A stretch of 9,918 bases of DNA, from the NCBI GenBank assembly GCA_964617105.1, contig CAZTWC010000129.1, positions 1-9,918 on the forward strand, written 5' to 3'. How positions within the stretch are numbered: position 1 is the stretch's first letter; each line of letters opens with the position of its first letter. This stretch comes from CAZTWC01 sp964617105 [NCBI: uncultured Myxococcia bacterium] (lineage in GTDB: Bacteria > CAZTWC01). Below the pieces are notes generated by a model. It did no database searches. It was not told where the DNA came from and saw only the letters and a program-made list of their open reading frames with translations. The position numbers and the translations under genes were made by a program. Shown in pieces: positions 6,878 through 9,918 of this stretch.

Positions 6878-7656
6878 AGAATATCACTATTTTGGCTCAT
6901 CAGTTTTTCCAGCCAATATCGAGCATAGCGGCGGCAATTGCGGCAATTGTTTTTTCCCGGAGTAAGACAATCTTTGGAGCACAGTTTATCTGATATCCGG
7001 CGACGGCCTTCAAAAGACCAGGCCATAGAATCGGCAGCGTAAAGTGAGCGACTGACAGCAGGACTTCTCAAAGAGGTTATTTTCAACCCCAGGCCGTGTA
7101 ATTTAATGGCCGGCACCATCTTTTTTATCGCTTTTAATATTTTTTCTACCATCGCCACCTTTCTCTGCCTGTTACTCAATGAACCAACAGCATAAAGAGC
7201 ATCCCCGGCAAATCCTGCCTTTAGATATGACTCCAGGTGAAAAAGATAGTGGTCAGCACTTATCCCCTGTAAAACCGGTACCAATTTACTCTTGCCGCTA
7301 TAGCGCAACTTGAGTTCAAGGCTGTTTTCCAGAGATAATCGTTGCAGTTTTTTTATTGAGAAGCCAGTTTTTTTAGCCACCGCCTGGGTACAGGGATAAT
7401 CCATGGTGATGAAGAAGGAGGGCTGCCAAAGATTTACTACTTTGGCATACTCCTGGGGAGTTATTTGCCATTGACCGTATTTATTAAGTTCAGTATAAGC
7501 GCCTGAATCGAGTATCCAATGTTTTTTTGCTGCATCTTTTTCTCCCCTCTGCAGCCACCGGGGAACTAGCCGCTGGTTGAGAATATGCCTGGAGACACAA
7601 AATTGTTCAAAGTAAAAAGTCAAACCCAGGTTGTGCAAACCAATAAAATAGATCAA
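6874..7656 (-). CDS. DpdA-like TGT-fold protein (7-deazaguanine transglycosylase family), solitary
   Basis: This 260-residue protein resembles DpdA, the tRNA-guanine-transglycosylase relative that swaps guanine for a 7-deazaguanine in DNA. Shared features in order are: IYFIGLH at the start; WILDSGAYTEL (47-57), whose D50 aligns with the general-acid Asp of TGT; ITMDYPC (83-89); VPVLQG (126-131); HLxxYxxAG (140-148); LHGLGLKITSL (186-196); and AADSMAWSF (207-215), whose D209 aligns with the nucleophile Asp. A C-terminal Cys4 set (C226, C230, C238, C241; C-x3-C-x7-C-x2-C) probably binds zinc and ends in the NCRRYARYW segment. Both catalytic aspartates are present, so it looks active. It is much shorter than canonical TGT (about 370-390). 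The start is TTG, with AAGGA ten nt upstream. No other dpd, queC/D/E or folE gene lies nearby. Family placement is from motif memory; the substrate (DNA or RNA) is unknown. Confidence 0.82.
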   Translation of the reverse strand: MIYFIGLHNLGLTFYFEQFCVSRHILNQRLVPRWLQRGEKDAAKKHWILDSGAYTELNKYGQWQITPQEYAKVVNLWQPSFFITMDYPCTQAVAKKTGFSIKKLQRLSLENSLELKLRYSGKSKLVPVLQGISADHYLFHLESYLKAGFAGDALYAVGSLSNRQRKVAMVEKILKAIKKMVPAIKLHGLGLKITSLRSPAVSRSLYAADSMAWSFEGRRRISDKLCSKDCLTPGKNNCRNCRRYARYWLEKLMSQNSDIL

Positions 7657-7660
7657 AAAT

Positions 7661-7688
7661 TTGACATCCTTTCAAAGACTAATAAAAT
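7661..7688 (+). promoter_or_regulatory. Strong sigma70-like promoter for the zinc-ribbon gene
   Basis: A perfect TTGACA (7661-7666), a 16 nt spacer and TAAAAT (7683-7688) predict a transcription start at about 7695, next to the ATG at 7696. It lies in the 30-40 bp between the divergent coding regions and overlaps the transcribed leader of the DpdA-like gene. Confidence 0.55.
7667..7671 (-). promoter_or_regulatory. Ribosome binding site of the DpdA-like gene (AAGGA)
   Basis: On the minus strand AAGGA is 10 nt before the TTG at 7656. An in-frame TGA sits 18 nt upstream of the TTG with no other start codon between, so TTG is the earliest possible start. It also keeps the conserved N-terminal YFIGLH segment. 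Confidence 0.55.
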
Positions 7689-7695
7689 GGGGCAC

Positions 7696-7998
7696 ATGAA
7701 AGATTATAGCACAACTAAAAAATGTCCTCTGTGTGCTGAAACCATCCAGGTTGAGGCCATCAAATGCAAACACTGCAACGAATTCCTTCCGGAATATTAC
7801 CAAAATAACCCCAAAAGGGGTTGGGATTTAGGCAAACTGGGACTGAAAGAGGTAAATGGCCTGATGAGTATATTCATGGCTCTGGTATTGCTGGTCTTTT
7901 ATATGGGCGGAGTGGTGGAAGAGATCCTGCTGGTTCCCCTGGCAATCTCCCTTTCGATGCTGGGTTGTTTTAATCTTACCCCAGAAAAAAGCCAATAG
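7696..7998 (+). CDS. Small zinc-ribbon membrane protein, function unknown
   Basis: A 100-residue protein that opens with a rubredoxin-like zinc ribbon, CPLC-x10-CKHC (C10, C13, C24, C27). It is in the style of short ribbons written KKCPxCAExIxxxAxxCxxC, as in the UPF0547-type family. A polar linker follows, then two hydrophobic segments (about 55-73 and 77-94) separated by the acidic pair EE, suggesting a hairpin in the inner membrane. The frame extends upstream to 7585, but that would run through the promoter and the divergent gene, so an ATG near the ribbon is preferred. ATG at 7687 (MGHMKDY) is possible; ATG at 7696 coincides with the predicted transcript start. No real Shine-Dalgarno precedes either. 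Divergent neighbour: the DpdA-like gene. Function cannot be assigned. Confidence 0.75.
   Translation: MKDYSTTKKCPLCAETIQVEAIKCKHCNEFLPEYYQNNPKRGWDLGKLGLKEVNGLMSIFMALVLLVFYMGGVVEEILLVPLAISLSMLGCFNLTPEKSQ
7703..7711 (-). promoter_or_regulatory. Extended -10 promoter for the DpdA-like gene (TGC-TATAAT)
   Basis: On the minus strand TGCTATAAT is a perfect extended -10 element with a consensus TATAAT. No good -35 is seen, as is usual for extended -10 promoters. The start would be near 7696, giving a leader of about 40 nt that contains the AAGGA ribosome site. It lies inside the first codons of the zinc-ribbon gene. Confidence 0.45.
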
Positions 7999-8033
7999 GC
8001 CAAGAATGTGACTGCATCTTGACTAACTGACCC

Positions 8034-8059
8034 CAACGGTGATCCCTTTAGGGACGTTG
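8034..8059. terminator. Imperfect hairpin between convergent zinc-ribbon gene and glgA
   Basis: Outer arms CAACG (8034-8038) and CGTTG (8055-8059), inner arms TCCC (8043-8046) and GGGA (8051-8054), a TTTA loop and a GTGA bulge on the left side. It sits between two convergent genes, which suits a bidirectional terminator or mRNA 3' end. Neither strand has a T-run after it, so an intrinsic terminator is doubtful. It could be a dispersed REP-like palindrome instead. Confidence 0.3.
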
Positions 8060-8065
8060 CAGGTT

Positions 8066-9520
8066 CTAAATCAGACTTTGATATAAGTTGTTGTATTCTT
8101 TGGCTGATTTGCCCCAGGAAAAGTCTTTTTTCATCCCTGCCAACATTATTTTCTGCCAACTCTTTTTATCTTGATAGATCGATAGGGCTTTTTTGATAGT
8201 GGCGATCATTCTGATGGCAGAGTAAGGATAGAATTTAAATCCAGTACCGCACTTGCTCTCTTCATCCCACTCATCTACCGTATCGACCAAACCGCCGGTG
8301 TTCCTGACAATAGGCACGGTACCATATTTTAGGCTATAAATCTGGTTCAGTCCGCAAGGTTCATACCGGGAAGGCATAAGAAATATATCGCTACCGGCCT
8401 CTATTTTATGGGCCAGGGCATTTTCAAACCCTATTTTAACCGCTATCTTATGCCGGTTATTCTGGGCGATTTTTTCCAGATGATCTTCAATATTCTTGTC
8501 ACCAGTACCTAAAAAGATAAACTGGCAATCCAACTCCAGCCACTGTTGGGTGAAATCAATTAAGAGTTCCAACCCCTTTTGCGGGGTCAGTCTGCTGATT
8601 ACACCGATGAGCGGCGTATCTGCCTTCCTGGGTAACGAAAACAACTTCTGCAAAGCGGCCTTGCATCGTTTTTTGCCCTTCAGGTTGCTGGAATCATAAT
8701 TGGCGGAAATAAATTTATCTTTACCCGGATTCCAGACCGAGTAATCAACTCCATTTAATATTCCGCTTACCACATTGGCTTTTTCTGCCAAAACGCCGTG
8801 CAATCCGCAGCCATATTCCTCAGATAAAATTTCCTCGGCATAATGAGGACTTACAGTTGTAATGGCATTGGAGAATACTATACCGGTTTTCAAAAAGTTG
8901 ATTTTACCGTAATATTCCAGTTGCCGAATGTTAAAGTATTGTTCCGATACATTCAAAGCCTTGAGGTGAGAAGAATCAAACAGCCCCTGAAAAGCTAGAT
9001 TATGGATAGTTAAAAGGGTTTTGGCCTGACAGTCCGGATAAAATATGTTTTGGTAAAGGGGGAGCAAACTGGTTTGCCAGTCATTGATATGAATAATATC
9101 AAAAGGGTTCCCCAGCGACCGGGATAGTTCCAGTGCCGCCAGGCAAAAATAAGCGAAACGCAAATGATTGTCACTATAGTCCTGTGATCCTTCTGCGTAA
9201 TAAAAATCGCGAATAAAATAGGGTGGATAATCTAAAAAATATACCGGAATTTCGTACCCGGAATCTTCTTTTTCCAAATTCAGCCGACCCTGGAGAAAAC
9301 TGGCTCTTATCTTCTGACCATCCAGAGAAATGTCTTTTCCTATAGGTCCCAGATTGCGTAAATGGTAATGCTTTTTATCTATACCCTTATAAAAAGGTGT
9401 GCAAATCGATACCTTTATCCCCATCTCCTGGAGAGACTTAGGCAAAGATCCGGCCACATCGGCCAAACCACCGCTTTTACTAAAGGGCTCAACTTCTGAA
9501 GAGACAAAAAGAATATTCAT
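8066..9520 (-). CDS. glgA: Glycogen/starch synthase, GT5 family
   Basis: GlgA transfers glucose from ADP-glucose (UDP-glucose in some lineages) to the non-reducing end of alpha-1,4-glucan. From the ATG at 9520 the product has 484 residues, like E. coli (477). The N-terminus MNILFVSSEVEPFSKSGGLA carries the K-x-G-G-L nucleotide-sugar motif (15-19). HINDWQTSLLP (144-154), ISRLTPQKG (308-316), PSRYEPCGLNQ (383-393, with the conserved Glu387) and TGGLVDTV (408-415) mark the GT-B fold halves and active site. The frame stays open 24 codons further up to an ATG at 9592, but that extension is hydrophobic and unlike the family, so it is rejected. There is no clear Shine-Dalgarno before 9520. It stands alone, without glgB or glgC, divergent from a gspC-like gene and convergent with the zinc-ribbon gene. 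Confidence 0.96.
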   Translation of the reverse strand: MNILFVSSEVEPFSKSGGLADVAGSLPKSLQEMGIKVSICTPFYKGIDKKHYHLRNLGPIGKDISLDGQKIRASFLQGRLNLEKEDSGYEIPVYFLDYPPYFIRDFYYAEGSQDYSDNHLRFAYFCLAALELSRSLGNPFDIIHINDWQTSLLPLYQNIFYPDCQAKTLLTIHNLAFQGLFDSSHLKALNVSEQYFNIRQLEYYGKINFLKTGIVFSNAITTVSPHYAEEILSEEYGCGLHGVLAEKANVVSGILNGVDYSVWNPGKDKFISANYDSSNLKGKKRCKAALQKLFSLPRKADTPLIGVISRLTPQKGLELLIDFTQQWLELDCQFIFLGTGDKNIEDHLEKIAQNNRHKIAVKIGFENALAHKIEAGSDIFLMPSRYEPCGLNQIYSLKYGTVPIVRNTGGLVDTVDEWDEESKCGTGFKFYPYSAIRMIATIKKALSIYQDKKSWQKIMLAGMKKDFSWGKSAKEYNNLYQSLI

Positions 9521-9528
9521 AATTCTAA

Positions 9529-9556
9529 ATTTGATAGTTATCAGCACTTTTGTCAA
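9529..9556 (-). promoter_or_regulatory. Candidate promoter for glgA, implying a leaderless or near-leaderless mRNA
   Basis: On the minus strand a perfect TTGACA (9556-9551) is followed by 16 nt and TCAAAT (9534-9529, 4 of 6). The predicted start is near 9522, immediately before the ATG at 9520. It is judged by eye and the -10 is weak. Confidence 0.4.
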
Positions 9557-9649
9557 TAGAAAAAGTTTAACTGGCCGGTAAAAGGCTAACATCTTTTTGA
9601 TTATTAGATATTAATTCATAAAAATTATTTACTTTCCGGTAAAAATATG

Positions 9650-9658
9650 TGATATATT
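9650..9658 (+). promoter_or_regulatory. Candidate extended -10 promoter for the gspC-like gene (TGA-TATATT)
   Basis: TG-A-TATATT forms an extended -10, with a poor TTTACT (9628-9633) 19 nt upstream as the only -35. The start near 9665 would give a leader of about 44 nt that includes GGAGG at 9689-9693. Confidence 0.4.
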
Positions 9659-9688
9659 GTATCTTTTGAAAATCATTTAATTGTCAAC

Positions 9689-9693
9689 GGAGG
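9689..9693 (+). promoter_or_regulatory. Ribosome binding site of the gspC-like gene (GGAGG), unusually far from the ATG
   Basis: GGAGG is a strong Shine-Dalgarno core but is 15 nt from the ATG at 9709, where 5-9 nt is usual. No ATG, GTG or TTG lies in frame between them. Confidence 0.45.
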
Positions 9694-9708
9694 CGGATAG
9701 TAATTTCC

Positions 9709-9918
9709 ATGGATGCCTTATTTAAAAAATTCGGCTGGATTTTTACCCTGATGTTCTTATCCCTGGCCTCGTATCTTTTAGCTGGTACGGTTAACAACTT
9801 TGTAGGTCAACGGTTCTGGACTGTGCCCCAGCCCGGTCAGGTGGCACCAGAAACAGACTCGGCTAAAGCCGCTAAACCCAAAAAAGATATCAGTTCTATT
9901 ATAAATCGTAATGTGTTC
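9709..9918 (+). CDS. gspC: Type II secretion system protein C (GspC)-like, 5' part only
   Basis: Only the first 70 codons are in the window. The product has a short cytoplasmic start (MDALFKKFGW), one membrane segment (about 11-27), a Pro/Ala/Lys-rich periplasmic linker (about 38-60), and then ISSIINRNVF (61-70) at the edge. A single N-terminal anchor, a linker and an (I)xxRNIF-type motif at the start of the homology region are the layout of GspC, the inner-membrane subunit that links the type II secretion platform to the GspD secretin. A PDZ or HR domain should follow outside the window. It is the first plus-strand gene after the divergent glgA promoter, so it may open a gsp operon. A PilP- or TonB-like protein is the alternative. 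Confidence is moderate because the domain core is not visible. Confidence 0.65.
   Translation, partial: MDALFKKFGWIFTLMFLSLASYLLAGTVNNFVGQRFWTVPQPGQVAPETDSAKAAKPKKDISSIINRNVF

Noticed and set aside
6925-6955. Short tandem GCGGCAATT repeat
   Set aside because: It is explained by the adjacent Cys-Arg-Asn-Cys-Arg-Arg codons of the zinc motif in the DpdA-like gene.
7585-7695. N-terminal extension of the zinc-ribbon protein
   Set aside because: It would overlap the 5' end of the DpdA-like gene by 72 bp and run through the TTGACA/TAAAAT promoter. The extra residues resemble no domain.
7899-8159. 86-codon minus-strand open frame crossing from glgA into the zinc-ribbon gene
   Set aside because: It is out of frame with both real genes, shows no domain, and spans the hairpin between them.
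9521-9592. N-terminal extension of GlgA to the ATG at 9592
   Set aside because: The extra 24 residues are hydrophobic and unlike the family, whose N-terminus is exactly the MNILFVSSE segment. There is no Shine-Dalgarno at 9592 either.
1-9918. CRISPR array, tRNA/rRNA, insertion sequence or prophage
   Set aside because: No regularly spaced repeats, tRNA-like cloverleaf, transposase or phage structural gene was seen on either strand.

Overview
The window is a compact chromosomal stretch with eight genes, no RNA genes and no mobile element. Several features point to a diderm (Gram-negative-type) bacterium. These are a probable outer-membrane barrel protein ending in Trp, the start of a GspC-like type II secretion gene, and a secreted ApbE flavin transferase. 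The style of these proteins fits Desulfobacterota or a related lineage, but that placement is an impression from a few proteins, not a phylogenetic result. Every gap between genes is under 200 bp.

Left block (1-5531, minus strand). A co-directional run reads, in transcription order, apbE, an unrecognised outer-membrane protein, glmU, glmS. The gaps are 73, about 46 and 5 bp, so an operon is plausible. GlmS makes glucosamine-6-phosphate and GlmU makes UDP-GlcNAc, the shared precursor of peptidoglycan and LPS. glmS starts 5 bp after glmU, so there is no room for a glmS riboswitch-ribozyme. It is cut by the window edge about ten residues short of its expected end.

Middle block (5532-7998). A plus-strand response regulator with a PP2C-type Ser/Thr phosphatase output is followed tail-to-tail, with overlapping stop codons, by the most unusual gene here: a compact minus-strand TGT-fold protein of the DpdA type. 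DpdA enzymes insert 7-deazaguanines into DNA, and this copy has no other dpd or queuosine genes nearby. It is divergent from a small zinc-ribbon membrane protein. The two genes appear to be driven by face-to-face, overlapping promoters in a 75 bp interval.

Right block (8066-9918). glgA (glycogen synthase, minus strand) is divergent from the start of a gspC-like gene (plus strand). The 188 bp between them carries promoter-like elements for both. The zinc-ribbon gene and glgA both lack a convincing Shine-Dalgarno site, and both have a perfect TTGACA about 30 bp before the start codon, so both may be leaderless.

The best candidate for an undescribed system is the solitary DpdA-like enzyme with its divergent zinc-ribbon membrane partner. 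All promoter calls are by eye and are weaker than the gene calls.
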